DNA of 53,916 nucleotides from Candidatus Fermentibacterota bacterium (GTDB lineage Bacteria > Fermentibacterota > Fermentibacteria > Fermentibacterales > JCC-6), in the NCBI GenBank assembly GCA_003646025.1, contig QNDR01000005.1, forward strand, positions 1 through 53,916. The letters run 5' to 3'. The position numbers and the translations under genes were made by a program. Below are positions 35,114 through 44,390 of the stretch, one piece after another (position 1 is the stretch's first letter; each line of letters starts with the position of its first letter). The notes under the pieces are model-generated. The model was not told the origin of the DNA. It ran no database searches and saw only the letters and a program-made list of their open reading frames with translations.

Positions 35114-36340
35114 TCAAATAACGAATTCGCCGTTTGTGATAATTGCAGTTTCAGAACCATCTTCTGCTATACCGATAACATCAACCTCTTCACTTCCGAT
35201 CATGAAATCCGTGTGAACAAGAGACTGGTTGCATCTGTGCTGACGAAGCTCTTCCTCATCCATGGTGGTTCCATTCTCTATACAGTCTGTATAACCGTTT
35301 CCCAGCGCAATGTGGCAGGATGCGTTTTCATCGAACAGTATGTTGTGAAATACTCTGCCCGACCTGTATATAGGCGAATCCACGCCTACCAGCGCAACTT
35401 CACCGAGCATTGAAGCTCCGTCGTCTGTTGCAAGATACTGTTTCAGCACCTCTGCATTTGTCTCTGCACCGGATTCAACAACCCTGCCGTTCTCAAATCT
35501 GAACCACGCCCCGTCAACCTGGGCACCGTAGACGGTCACAGGTCTTGTACACTTCACTCTGCCTCTGGTTGCCGTCATATCAGGAGTACTGAAAATCTCT
35601 TCCGTCGGAATATTCGGAAAGAAAACTGTTCCGTCGGAAGATGTTGAGCTTCCCCCGTTGAACAGCCTGTCGGGCAGCATACCCACAGTCAGATCCGTTC
35701 CAGGACCTGTAAACCTGATTCCCGGAAATCTGCGGCTGTTAAGAAACTCTGCCCTGCGCTTCAGAAGAGCATCGTGCTCTGCCCATGCAGCAACAGGATC
35801 CTCTCTGTCCAGGCGGAGAACAGGTATCAGAATGTCCCATATTCTCTTTTCCCAGTTATCATCGCTGCCCAGAACTTTTGCGGCCCATGCACGGGTTGGA
35901 GCCAGGCACACATTCCATGGAATCCTGTTTGAGGAAATGGCAGAAAGAAAACCCCTTCTGGCCATAGAGGAAGCTTTTGTAGCTCTGGCCAGCCTTGCGG
36001 AATCAGCTCCCTCCATGAGATCCGGATCGGCTGGCCCGCGCAGTGCGAGCGAGCGCCATCCCTCCCTCACCACAGAGTCGAACATTGCCGATCTGTTTTC
36101 CGGTACATAGTCAAGAAAACTGTCAACCGTAGTGTTATCAATTCTTATCCGGTCAAAAGCAGGATCCTCGTAGGAAACATTCACATACTTTGCTCCAAGT
36201 TCGTAGGCCGTTTCTGCCAGAAACCTTGCAAACTCCTGGTGTACCGGCTCGCTGCGCAGCCAGAGAACATCGTCGTTGCCTATCTTGAGAGCGCCGGAGA
36301 GAACAATTTCAGAGTACGCCTTCATCAGTTTTCTGTCCAT
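35114..36340 (-). CDS. M29 family metallo-aminopeptidase (AmpS/AmpT-like)
   Basis: This 408-residue thermophilic-type aminopeptidase family member has a dinuclear metal site. Typical landmarks include [30 protein letters not shown] and the C-terminal [10 protein letters not shown]. It would trim N-terminal residues from peptides in the cytoplasm. The start ATG at 36340 has AGGAG at normal spacing. It sits 11 bases after an envelope-protein gene, within the dnaE-to-arcC run; no functional link to neighbours is evident. Confidence 0.93.
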   Translation of the reverse strand: MDRKLMKAYSEIVLSGALKIGNDDVLWLRSEPVHQEFARFLAETAYELGAKYVNVSYEDPAFDRIRIDNTTVDSFLDYVPENRSAMFDSVVREGWRSLALRGPADPDLMEGADSARLARATKASSMARRGFLSAISSNRIPWNVCLAPTRAWAAKVLGSDDNWEKRIWDILIPVLRLDREDPVAAWAEHDALLKRRAEFLNSRRFPGIRFTGPGTDLTVGMLPDRLFNGGSSTSSDGTVFFPNIPTEEIFSTPDMTATRGRVKCTRPVTVYGAQVDGAWFRFENGRVVESGAETNAEVLKQYLATDDGASMLGEVALVGVDSPIYRSGRVFHNILFDENASCHIALGNGYTDCIENGTTMDEEELRQHRCNQSLVHTDFMIGSEEVDVIGIAEDGSETAIITNGEFVI

Positions 36341-36351
36341 ATCATCTCCTC

Positions 36352-37062
36352 TTAAATCAGTCCAAGAAAATCTATTACCAGTGAACGATAGGGCGCTCCT
36401 CCTGTTTCAAGAACATCACTGAAACGAAGCCCTATTCTTACCTGACCGAAACTTTCCCAGTAGGTTTCAATATCAAGAAATCCCCCGGTTTTTTCAACCC
36501 GGTAATCTGTATTGCCGTTTGTTGCAAGATCCCAGTCTGCGGCAACTCCGAATCCGCCGGGAAAAGATTTATCTATTCCTGCCCAGCAGCCGATATGATC
36601 ACCGTATTCTTCTGATATATTAACACCGAAGTGAAAACCCATATCGCCGCCCCAACCCATGTAATTCTTGCTGAAAACCACGTAAAAGTCTCTGGCCGGC
36701 CTCAGGTACTCTGCTCCGGATCTGGCATGTTCTTCTTCGTTGTCATACCCAAGTGCTACCGCCGGGAAAGACCGCTTCTCATCAAAAATTCTGAACCTCG
36801 CTTTAAGATATACACCATCAAACCAGGCAGGATCGCTCATGCCCATGATGTTCCATCCGCCATACCCCAGCCCGGCCATAAATCTCGGCAGGATTCCCGC
36901 AGTAATTGAAAACTTAAGCCCGCTTTCAGGGAAAGTACTCATTGCCACATTGAATGTTCTGGGAGCAATGACACCTGCAGTGGGTTCCCCTGCAACCCGC
37001 ATAAGCTCTCCTGCTGCAGCAGACAGGCTGATCAGCAGAACAGTCACCGATAAGAATTTCAT
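36352..37062 (-). CDS. Exported beta-rich envelope protein, function unknown
   Basis: This 236-residue protein starts with a signal peptide (MKFLSVTVLLISLSAAAG). The mature region alternates short amphipathic strands rich in Gly, Phe, Tyr and Trp (for example FMAGLGYGGWNIMGM, GDMGFHFGVNIS, QVRIGLRFSDVLE) and ends in a hydrophobic residue run (VIDFLGLI). The pattern suggests an outer-membrane beta barrel or a related surface protein, with about 8-10 strands. ATG at 37062 follows GGAGG and overlaps the dnaE TGA (ATGA), so it is coupled to dnaE translation, an odd genomic partner. I do not recognise the family. Confidence 0.7.
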   Translation of the reverse strand: MKFLSVTVLLISLSAAAGELMRVAGEPTAGVIAPRTFNVAMSTFPESGLKFSITAGILPRFMAGLGYGGWNIMGMSDPAWFDGVYLKARFRIFDEKRSFPAVALGYDNEEEHARSGAEYLRPARDFYVVFSKNYMGWGGDMGFHFGVNISEEYGDHIGCWAGIDKSFPGGFGVAADWDLATNGNTDYRVEKTGGFLDIETYWESFGQVRIGLRFSDVLETGGAPYRSLVIDFLGLI

Positions 37063-39095
37063 CTGAACCTCCCGTCATTTCGGCACAGAGACACACTTGA
37101 TTCTTCTGGCAGAATATTCCTCAGCCCTGCAAGAACACTATCATCAGGTTTTACTTTAATTGACCTGGAAAGGGCATCAACAACTCTTCCCGACGGGAAC
37201 CGAACCCTCATGAATACTCTGGCCTCTCCAGGGTTCAGCTTCAAGTAGGAAGCAACTTTCTCAAGAGTGTCAATTCCACACTGAAAACCGTCCACATCAA
37301 TAAATATACCGGCGTGGAGGATTGTCCGGCACTGATGAAGGGGAATAACTCGGTCAACAAGCATTTTATTCTCCCTGCCTCCCTTGCCGCGTTTCAACTC
37401 TCCCTCAAGAAGAACAAGAGCCCCGGTAGTGATTAAGTCACCGTACTTTTCAAGTATATCGGAAAAACACAGGACCTCAGCAGAGCCCTTTCTGCCTGTA
37501 ATCGTAATGAAAGCCATCTGTCCGTTGCGCGAATTCACTTTTTTAACCTGTGTTACAGCGCCTGCTACCGATACGAAACCAGGCGAAGCGGAAGATATCT
37601 GATCAGCAAAGTGAGTAGTGAACCCGCTCACTTCCTCTGCATACATATCAAGAGGATGCCCTGAAAAGTAAAAACCGAGCATCTCCTTTTCTTTCTCCAG
37701 TTTGTCCTCCAGGGGAAATTCATCAACCGAAGGAAGTGCAGGTGCAACCGGCTGCTCTCCTGCATCTCCGAAAAGAGACATCTGACCTGAATCACGGTGC
37801 TTCCTGGATGCCGAGGCATAGTCAAGAGCCTGTTCCATTACGGCAAGCTGCTGAGCACGATTACCCTCAAGACAATCCGTAGCGCCTGCAAGAATCAATG
37901 ACTCGAGAGCCCGCCTGTTAAGACCCGAGGATTCCTCAACAAGGGCAACACCGGCGCACAGATCAAATATGGTTTTGAATTCACCGCCGGCATTTCTGGC
38001 GGCAACAATCTCATCAGCAGGTGTTGTGCCCACATTCTTGACCGCGGCCAGGGAGTAAACAATTTCATCAGGAGAGGAGGCGACAAAGTTGGCAAGCCCC
38101 TGATTAACAGATGGCCCTGCAACAGTTACCCCCATGCGCACAGCTTCCTTTACCAGAAACCTCAGTTTTGAAACTGTACCGATTTCGCTTGTCAGACACG
38201 CTGCCATATACTCTGCCGGGTAATGCCTTTTCAGATATGCTGTTCTGTACGCTAAAATGGCATAACACACAGCATGCGATTTGTTGAAACCGTACTCCGC
38301 GAATTTTTTTATCAGTCCCCAGATCTCTACAGCTTTCTTCTTTCCCAGTCCCTTTTCCGCAGTTCCTTTAAGAAACACCGTCTTCATCTTTGCCATTTTT
38401 GAAGCTATTTTCTTCGACATGGCCCGTCTGAGGTTGTCTGCTTCAGCCATGGTCATACCTGCTACAACATTTGCAATACGCATCACCTGCTCCTGGTAGA
38501 TAGTCACTCCATAGGTGTCGGAAAGGACTTCTTCAAGAAGCGGATGGGGATAGCTTATACTTTCTCCCCTGGATGCTTTTTTCTTGTTGTCTGCGTAGAT
38601 GTCTATCATGTGCATGGACCCGGGACGGTAGATCGCCACAGCGGCAGTTACATCATCAAAACGGTTTACCCCTATCTTCCTGAGAGCCTCACGCATACCG
38701 CTGCCCTCCAGCTGAAATACAGCCGAGGTTCTACCGGAACTTATCATCTCAAGGGCAGGCTGATCATCAAACGGGATTTTCTCTATTGAGAAATCCGGTT
38801 CTCTCAGCTTCACAGCCTTTTCTGCATGATCGATAACAGTTACAGTTCTGAGCCCCAGAACATCAAGTTTGAGAAGACCTATCTTCTCAGCGGCTTTCAT
38901 TTCGTACTGGGTGGTGACACCTTTCTCCTTGTTCCAGTAGAGGGGTACATACCTGTCCAGACGACCGGGGGTTATTACAACACCTGCGGCATGGACACCG
39001 GCATGTCTGGCTATACCGGACAGGCGGTCTGCATACTCCATGAGGGTTGATGCCCTGCTGATCTGCTTTACCTGAGCTTTCAGAGCAGAATTCGA
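37059..39095 (-). CDS. dnaE: DNA polymerase III alpha subunit, C-terminal part after in-frame stop
   Basis: This is the continuation, in exactly the same frame, of the dnaE reading frame that stops at 39096-39098. It holds 678 codons: the rest of the palm (including the third catalytic aspartate region LKLDVLGLRTVTVID), the fingers (RHAGVHAAGVVI, GFNKSHAVCYAILAYRTAYLK), a clamp-binding motif (QMSLFG) and an OB fold (VSVAGAVTQVKKV). The first usable ATG is at 39041, which would drop the 18 codons just after the stop. No strong ribosome-binding site precedes it. With the N-terminal part the total is about 1158 codons, a normal DnaE length. Confidence 0.9.
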   Translation of the reverse strand, partial: SNSALKAQVKQISRASTLMEYADRLSGIARHAGVHAAGVVITPGRLDRYVPLYWNKEKGVTTQYEMKAAEKIGLLKLDVLGLRTVTVIDHAEKAVKLREPDFSIEKIPFDDQPALEMISSGRTSAVFQLEGSGMREALRKIGVNRFDDVTAAVAIYRPGSMHMIDIYADNKKKASRGESISYPHPLLEEVLSDTYGVTIYQEQVMRIANVVAGMTMAEADNLRRAMSKKIASKMAKMKTVFLKGTAEKGLGKKKAVEIWGLIKKFAEYGFNKSHAVCYAILAYRTAYLKRHYPAEYMAACLTSEIGTVSKLRFLVKEAVRMGVTVAGPSVNQGLANFVASSPDEIVYSLAAVKNVGTTPADEIVAARNAGGEFKTIFDLCAGVALVEESSGLNRRALESLILAGATDCLEGNRAQQLAVMEQALDYASASRKHRDSGQMSLFGDAGEQPVAPALPSVDEFPLEDKLEKEKEMLGFYFSGHPLDMYAEEVSGFTTHFADQISSASPGFVSVAGAVTQVKKVNSRNGQMAFITITGRKGSAEVLCFSDILEKYGDLITTGALVLLEGELKRGKGGRENKMLVDRVIPLHQCRTILHAGIFIDVDGFQCGIDTLEKVASYLKLNPGEARVFMRVRFPSGRVVDALSRSIKVKPDDSVLAGLRNILPEESSVSLCRNDGRFR

Positions 39096-40535
39096 TTACA
39101 CCATCTCCAGGAGGCTTTTTCCGCTGCCATCGTCTGCTTCGCCTGCAAGCCGGGAAAGAATATCTCCGTCGTCGTAGCTCATACCGAGAACTCTTGCTAC
39201 ATCACGGATGGCAGCTTTGTTCTTCATTCTGTTGTAGGTAATTATCTGACAGACACTGTCCTCCCCGTACAGCTGCTTGATATGCTCAATGATTTCAGCT
39301 CTTCGTTCTACGCACACATCAAGGTCAATGTCCGGCATCTGGGCCCTTGCAGGATTCAGAAATCTTTCAAAACTCAGATCGTGGTCCAGAGGATTAACAT
39401 CGGTAATCTCCACTGCGAATGAAACAAGACTTCCTGCGGCCGATCCCCTGCCCGGCCCCACAGGTATACCTTCTGCCCTTGCCCAGCGCATCAGTTCAGA
39501 AACGATAAGAAAGTACCCGGGAAAGCCCATACCGTTGATAATCTCAAGCTCGTATTCGAGTCTCTCCCTTTCCTTTTGCGTAACCTGCCTTCCCAGTCTC
39601 CTGCTCAGCCCTTCACCGGCAAGATCGGCCAGGTAGTCACCCTGACTGGCATAACCGTCAGGCATCGGTGCATCAGGAAGAAGAAATTCACCCTGTTTAA
39701 CCGAAAAATCACACATATCCGCGATAATGACTGAATTGGAAACAGCTTCTGGAATCCAGTCAAAAAGAACCGCCATTTCCTCTGGAGTTTTTACGTAAAA
39801 CTCTTCGGTCCCGAATTTCATTCTTCCCGGGTCATCCAGGGTTTTGCCGGTTTGAAGACACAGCAGAATCTCATGGGCCTTCGCATCATCTTTCGACAGG
39901 TAGTGTGCATCGTTGGTAGCCACAGGCAGAGCTCCTGTTTCAGCAGCAACCTCAGCCAGCGCTGTGAGAATCTGTTTTTCCTCAGCAAGCCCGTGATCCA
40001 TCAGTTCAATGAAGAATCTGTCTTTTCCCACCAGGCTCTGGTAGTAACGGACAGCTTCCACTGCCTTGTCTCTTTTCCCCTGAAGAAGATTCTGAGCAAC
40101 TTCGCCCTGAAGACACGCAGACCCTATTATCAATCCGGCACAGTGCTTCTCAAGCATCTCCCGGTCTATTCTGGGTTTGTAGTAAAAGCCTTCCAGAAAG
40201 CCGGCACTTGAAAGCTTTACCAGGTTGTGATATCCCTCTTCGCTGGCAGCAAGCAGTGTGAGATGGTAATACTTCGGTCTGCCGGACTCTCTCTTTTTTT
40301 CATGCATGCTTCCAGGGGTAAGGTAAACTTCGCTGCCTATTATCGGTTTTACACCGACAGCTTCCATTTTGTCACAGAACTGTACAGCTCCAAACATGTT
40401 TCCATGGTCAGTTACCGCAACGGCATCCATTCCGTTTTTAACAAGGAACTCACCGAGCCTGCTGAACTGAATGGCTCCGTCGAGAAGACTGTACTCTGAA
40501 TGCAGATGAAGGTGAACGAATTTCCGAGAGCTCAT
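39096..40535 (-). CDS. dnaE: DNA polymerase III alpha subunit, N-terminal part ending at an in-frame TAA
   Basis: The alpha subunit is the replicative polymerase. This 479-residue part has the PHP domain (FVHLHLHSEYSLLDG, VTDHGNMFG) with its metal ligands apparently intact, and the first half of the palm: GPGRGSAAGSLV and PDIDLDVCVERR, with the two catalytic aspartates equivalent to D401 and D403 of E. coli. It stops at LLEMV followed by TAA, though homology continues in frame on the other side. The ATG at 40535 overlaps the preceding membrane-protein gene (ATGA). The stop may be a nonsense mutation, an assembly error, or a read-through site. Confidence 0.92.
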   Translation of the reverse strand: MSSRKFVHLHLHSEYSLLDGAIQFSRLGEFLVKNGMDAVAVTDHGNMFGAVQFCDKMEAVGVKPIIGSEVYLTPGSMHEKKRESGRPKYYHLTLLAASEEGYHNLVKLSSAGFLEGFYYKPRIDREMLEKHCAGLIIGSACLQGEVAQNLLQGKRDKAVEAVRYYQSLVGKDRFFIELMDHGLAEEKQILTALAEVAAETGALPVATNDAHYLSKDDAKAHEILLCLQTGKTLDDPGRMKFGTEEFYVKTPEEMAVLFDWIPEAVSNSVIIADMCDFSVKQGEFLLPDAPMPDGYASQGDYLADLAGEGLSRRLGRQVTQKERERLEYELEIINGMGFPGYFLIVSELMRWARAEGIPVGPGRGSAAGSLVSFAVEITDVNPLDHDLSFERFLNPARAQMPDIDLDVCVERRAEIIEHIKQLYGEDSVCQIITYNRMKNKAAIRDVARVLGMSYDDGDILSRLAGEADDGSGKSLLEMV

Positions 40536-41686
40536 TCCTTTTTCCTGCTCCCGTCGCGGGATGCATTGCTTTGAATTTTCCTGAATTCTCTGTACTCTTC
40601 CTCGTCTGCTCGAACCAGGAGATCTTCCCGGTCACGGGTAAATCTGAGCCCCAGGTACATAATGGTCCACTGTGCGGTACAACTGGAAAGCCAGAATGCC
40701 AGGAGCACAAGAAATACAGCTACACCTGCAAGGGAAACCAGAAGCTCTGCAGTACCGCTCCACGATGATTCCGTGTGTTCAGTTGAAGAAAGTGGATTGA
40801 AAATGGAAGAATAGAAGGGAACCACTTCCGGAGCAACTCTGGAAAAACCGGATTCCATGGTATCTCCCAGGCCCTGAATTCCAGCAGTTCGGTAAACGAC
40901 TGAAGAAACAACCGAAACAGAACTCCACGCAAACACGGAAAATACCACCAGAGCGACAACTCTTGCGGAAAGCCCTGTAACAAATCCCCGGAACAGCCGC
41001 ATTGGCTGTGATGTAACAACGCTGAACACTTCAAAAAGACACTCGAAGGTGTCTCCTTTTGTTGAAGCCGTAATCACTGGAACCAGAAACACGGAAAGCA
41101 CCAGAACTACAGAGGCAAGAACAAGGAACAGACCAAGCACCCACAGAGGTACAACAAGCAGACCTGCAAGCACAGGACCGGCGGCAGGTATTCTGCCAAC
41201 TGCACCTGCCAGAGCAATCACGGCAAGGCCCAGCACAATCCCCAGCGCAATTACCAGGGGTGTGGCAACAACAGGTTTCCAGTTGGACCGACAGAATCTG
41301 CGGGCATCCGTATCTGAAAAGAACTGGTCCCCCCGGATCTGCTCAAATGTCAGCCTTGAAACCTTGAGCGCCGTGAGCATATAGATATAGAAAGCCATAA
41401 GTGTCCCCGCAACAAGAAGAATTATTGAAGGAACACTGCTCATAAACAGGCTGTCCGGCAGGGGACACAGCACCGCCGCACGGAACCTTTCAGGAACCGA
41501 ATCTCCAGCTGCCAGGAAACCGGCGTACACAAAGAATGCCCAAACCAGCCAGGCCAGCAACATTCCCTTCCAGAATACCCAGATGTTTCTTGCGTTAAGC
41601 CCATACCTTGCCGCAAGAAGAGTATCTCTAACCTGAAACTTCAACTTGTGCACATAATTGCGAACTGCATTTTCAGACCCCTGCAT
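40532..41686 (-). CDS. Multi-pass membrane protein, unknown function
   Basis: This 384-residue protein has about six to seven hydrophobic helices (for example around MLLAWLVWAFFVYAGFLAAG, SIILLVAGTLMAFYIYML, VIALGIVLGLAVIALAGAVG, LLVSLAGVAVFLVLLAFWL) and a charged cytoplasmic C-terminal tail. A serine-rich loop between helices carries several acidic residues. It belongs to no family I recognise. ATG at 41686 follows AAGGAGG; upstream in-frame codons overlap comF and are ignored. It is sandwiched between comF and dnaE with overlaps on both sides, so it is co-translated with both. Confidence 0.8.
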   Translation of the reverse strand: MQGSENAVRNYVHKLKFQVRDTLLAARYGLNARNIWVFWKGMLLAWLVWAFFVYAGFLAAGDSVPERFRAAVLCPLPDSLFMSSVPSIILLVAGTLMAFYIYMLTALKVSRLTFEQIRGDQFFSDTDARRFCRSNWKPVVATPLVIALGIVLGLAVIALAGAVGRIPAAGPVLAGLLVVPLWVLGLFLVLASVVLVLSVFLVPVITASTKGDTFECLFEVFSVVTSQPMRLFRGFVTGLSARVVALVVFSVFAWSSVSVVSSVVYRTAGIQGLGDTMESGFSRVAPEVVPFYSSIFNPLSSTEHTESSWSGTAELLVSLAGVAVFLVLLAFWLSSCTAQWTIMYLGLRFTRDREDLLVRADEEEYREFRKIQSNASRDGSRKKE

Positions 41687-42359
41687 GGTTAACCTCCTTG
41701 CGGGGAATAATACTCTTTTCACCTGTTCTGCGAAAGCATACCACCGCCGGCTGAACCCTGCGGATTCCGGCATCTGACAGAGTAGAAACAATTTCCGTGA
41801 TAGTAGCTCCGGTGGTCATTACATCGTCTATAAGCCAGACCCTCCCGTAACACCTCGTTCCGGATCTGACCGAAAACTTCCCGCTGACGTTACCGGGTCT
41901 TGCAGCTTTCGAAACACCGATCTGCGACTCTCCACCGGATCGGATCAGTGGCTGCACGAACCTGGCTCCTGTTGCCCTGGAAACGGCGGATGCTATGAGG
42001 GCAGCCTGATTGTAGCCACGTTCACGAAGTCTGCCCGGAGACGTCGGTACAGGAATAACGGTATCCTCAGTTGAAGGAGTTTCCTTCCACGAACTCAGTG
42101 CCAGTTCCGCCAGGGTAACAGCAAGTTTCCTCTCCCCGCCGAATTTCAGCCGGAGAACCATTTCCCGAACAACCCCGGAGTGCAGAAAAGCCGTCAAGAC
42201 CCTGATCCCTCCAACCATCTGATCTCCATGGGGGTACATTCTTACAAGACACCACCTGCAGAAACTGCCTGTTCCCGGTTCAATCCTGCTTCCGCAGCCC
42301 CGGCACCGGTGAACCAGAAGGCTCAGGAGGAACTTTTTTGATTTCGATAGTAAAGCCAT
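41673..42359 (-). CDS. comF: ComF family protein (phosphoribosyltransferase-like)
   Basis: ComF proteins act in uptake of transforming DNA, or as uncharacterised phosphoribosyltransferases. This 228-residue protein has the N-terminal zinc-type cysteines (HRCRGCGSRI, FCRWC) and the PRPP-binding loop VWLIDDVMTTGATI near the C-terminus, plus the RGYNQAALIA segment typical of the family. The ATG at 42359 overlaps lgt by 37 bases and has a ribosome-binding site only one base away, so the true start is uncertain. No other competence gene is in view. Confidence 0.9.
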   Translation of the reverse strand: MALLSKSKKFLLSLLVHRCRGCGSRIEPGTGSFCRWCLVRMYPHGDQMVGGIRVLTAFLHSGVVREMVLRLKFGGERKLAVTLAELALSSWKETPSTEDTVIPVPTSPGRLRERGYNQAALIASAVSRATGARFVQPLIRSGGESQIGVSKAARPGNVSGKFSVRSGTRCYGRVWLIDDVMTTGATITEIVSTLSDAGIRRVQPAVVCFRRTGEKSIIPRKEVNHAGV

Positions 42360-43135
42360 ACTCCGAGAACGAAGGAAAACAGAACCATAAGAAGACTGAT
42401 AACCTGGTTATCCGTCATCCCTGGTCTGGCTGCAAAAACACTGTACCCGAGATTTCCTGCCGGTGTGTGGTCAAAGTATCTGAATTCCTCCATACCAAAC
42501 CTTGTGGCACCGTACAGTCCCAGAAACATAGAGAAAATAAACCCTGGAAAATTGCGTCTTCTGTCTGCAAGAAGAAGTATCAGCAGTATAACAAGCCCTC
42601 CCAGCGAACTGTAAAGCTGCGTGGGATGAATAGGTGCATTCCCGAAAATTGCATAGGGGATGGAACCTGCTGGAAAGGTTACGCCCAGGGAACAGGCGGT
42701 TTCACGGCCAAAACAGCACCCGTTGTAGAAACAGCCTATTCTGGTAACAAAGATGCCGAGAGCAAACGATGGAATCACAGCATCAGCAAAAGACCACAGG
42801 GGCCACTTTTTTTTCAAAATCCACGCGAAACCAACAACCATTGCGAGGATAACACCACCGAGCATGCTCAGGCCGTACAGACCATTCCAGAATGCCACAA
42901 TGGCCAGTGGGTCATCTGCATACTGCTCCATGTGCGTAACCACGTAGAAAGCCCTGGAACCAATTATCGCCGCAGCCATTATCCAGATACTCAGATTGAC
43001 CGTTTCGTCTGACGGAATCCCCAGTTTCAGTGCCCTGCGGGAGGCGAGTTTAACACCCAGCAGAAACGAAATGGCCAGCATCAGGCCATAGCTGTTTATG
43101 GGCAATGTACCTATTTTGAACAGAATCGGATGCAT
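42323..43135 (-). CDS. lgt: Phosphatidylglycerol:prolipoprotein diacylglyceryl transferase
   Basis: Lgt attaches diacylglycerol to the lipobox cysteine of prolipoproteins in the inner membrane. The 270-residue polytopic protein has the signature RIGCFYNGCCFG and TRFGMEEFRYFD, and hydrophobic helices in the usual order. The region where E. coli has the essential His103 (an FHGG motif) reads GLSMLGG, so that histidine seems to be replaced. The start ATG at 43135 has AAGGAG very close. A promoter is predicted upstream (43172-43200), overlapping the rodA stop. comF follows with an overlap. Confidence 0.9.
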   Translation of the reverse strand: MHPILFKIGTLPINSYGLMLAISFLLGVKLASRRALKLGIPSDETVNLSIWIMAAAIIGSRAFYVVTHMEQYADDPLAIVAFWNGLYGLSMLGGVILAMVVGFAWILKKKWPLWSFADAVIPSFALGIFVTRIGCFYNGCCFGRETACSLGVTFPAGSIPYAIFGNAPIHPTQLYSSLGGLVILLILLLADRRRNFPGFIFSMFLGLYGATRFGMEEFRYFDHTPAGNLGYSVFAARPGMTDNQVISLLMVLFSFVLGVWLYYRNQKSSS

Positions 43136-43171
43136 ATTCTCCTTCATTCTATTTGGTTTTTCGAACACCGT

Positions 43172-43200
43172 ATGATAACGAAGATATCCGCTTCTGTCAG
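43172..43200 (-). promoter_or_regulatory. Promoter of the lgt-comF-dnaE run
   Basis: Minus-strand CTGACA (43195-43200) and TATCAT (43172-43177) with a 17-base spacer, each five of six consensus positions. The -35 overlaps the rodA stop codon. The leader to the lgt ATG would be about 30 bases. Confidence 0.55.
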
Positions 43201-44390
43201 TAACTGCGCCAGTTTCTTATGGTGTTGTAGGAAAACCCCAGAAGCAGCATTTCTGTTACAATGTGGCTGCCTCCGTATGTGACCAGCGGCAGAGGCAGTC
43301 CTGTGACCGGCATCATACCCAGAGTCATACCAACGTTAACCACCACATGGATAAGAATAAAGGCGGCGGTACCGGCTGCCAGTATCGAGTTGAAAGGATT
43401 CATAGAACGCCTGGCACCGGCCAGGATACGCCAGGCAAGAACAGCGTACAGTGCAAGCAGAAAAAGACTTCCTGCAAAGCCCCACTCCTCAGCCCAGACG
43501 GAAAACACAAAATCGGTGTGCCTTGCCGGAAGAAACGCCAGCTCATTCTGACTTCCCTTGAGAAATCCCTCACCGGTAAGCCTTCCTGATCCTATGGCCA
43601 CTTTTGACTGAATAACATTCCAGCCTGCCCCGTAAGGATCAGCCTCAGGGTTAAGAAATGTCGTAAGCCTCGCCTGCTGGTAAGGACGAAGAAGATTCCA
43701 TGCTGCAGGTGTAAACGCGGCCAGCACTGTTGTCATAACGAGAAAGAACACCCACCTGCGGGGCTTTGCCCCGGACCGGTACAGAACCCAGCTGAGAACG
43801 GCTGTAAAAGCAAGCCATGAGACAAATTTTACAGACGAAACAGCGGCAGACAAAGGGCTCAGGAACAGAAATATCCAGTTAAACCCGAAACCCGCCCAGT
43901 AAATCATGCTGAACACGATCATCAGTATGGCTGAAGCTGTTCCCAGATCCGGCTGCAGAAGAGTCAACACCGTCAGCAACCCCACCGCGGTGAGGTACAG
44001 GGAAACACCACCTGTTACATACTCTCTTCTGAGAGCAGGAAGCCACCTGGCGGTAAGAACAATTACGCACAGTTTGGCGAATTCGGAGGACTGAATGTTA
44101 AGTGGTCCTATCTGAAGCCATCTTCCGGCAGGTCCGGAGCCAAAAAATATCGTCAGTACAAGCAGAATAAGAGATGAGAAATAAACAAACGGAACAGCTT
44201 CCTCAAGCAGCCTGAGAGGAAAAACAGATGCCCCCCAGAAAATCAGCACCCCTGCAAGCACAAAAAACAGCTGGTGTGTAAAAAGGGTGTTCTGAGAACC
44301 GGAAGCAGAGTAAACATTCATCAACCCGAGACCCAGCAAAAGTGTCAGAGCGACAATGAAAAACCAGTCTGTTTTTTCACTCTGTCTCAT
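43197..44390 (-). CDS. rodA: SEDS peptidoglycan polymerase RodA
   Basis: RodA polymerises lipid II glycan strands for cell elongation with its partner PBP2 (mrdA, just upstream). The 397-residue protein has about ten membrane helices and SEDS hallmarks: ADPYGAGWNVIQSKVAIGSG, FLPARHTDFVFSV and GLPLPLVTYGGSH. ATG at 44390 has GGAG seven bases upstream and overlaps the mrdA stop by 14 bases. The order mreB-mreC-mreD-mrdA-rodA places it in the elongasome operon rather than the division cluster. Confidence 0.94.
   Translation of the reverse strand: MRQSEKTDWFFIVALTLLLGLGLMNVYSASGSQNTLFTHQLFFVLAGVLIFWGASVFPLRLLEEAVPFVYFSSLILLVLTIFFGSGPAGRWLQIGPLNIQSSEFAKLCVIVLTARWLPALRREYVTGGVSLYLTAVGLLTVLTLLQPDLGTASAILMIVFSMIYWAGFGFNWIFLFLSPLSAAVSSVKFVSWLAFTAVLSWVLYRSGAKPRRWVFFLVMTTVLAAFTPAAWNLLRPYQQARLTTFLNPEADPYGAGWNVIQSKVAIGSGRLTGEGFLKGSQNELAFLPARHTDFVFSVWAEEWGFAGSLFLLALYAVLAWRILAGARRSMNPFNSILAAGTAAFILIHVVVNVGMTLGMMPVTGLPLPLVTYGGSHIVTEMLLLGFSYNTIRNWRSY

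Noticed and set aside
39096-39098. Stop-codon reassignment (TAA coding for an amino acid)
   Set aside because: TAA correctly ends thrS, ileS, the ABC ATPase, the TPR protein and both exported-protein neighbours' products at family-typical lengths or overlaps; a genome-wide recoding is not supported.
37059-40535. Frameshift as the cause of the split dnaE
   Set aside because: The two halves are in the same frame (codon phase preserved), so a single stop codon, not an indel, breaks the gene.
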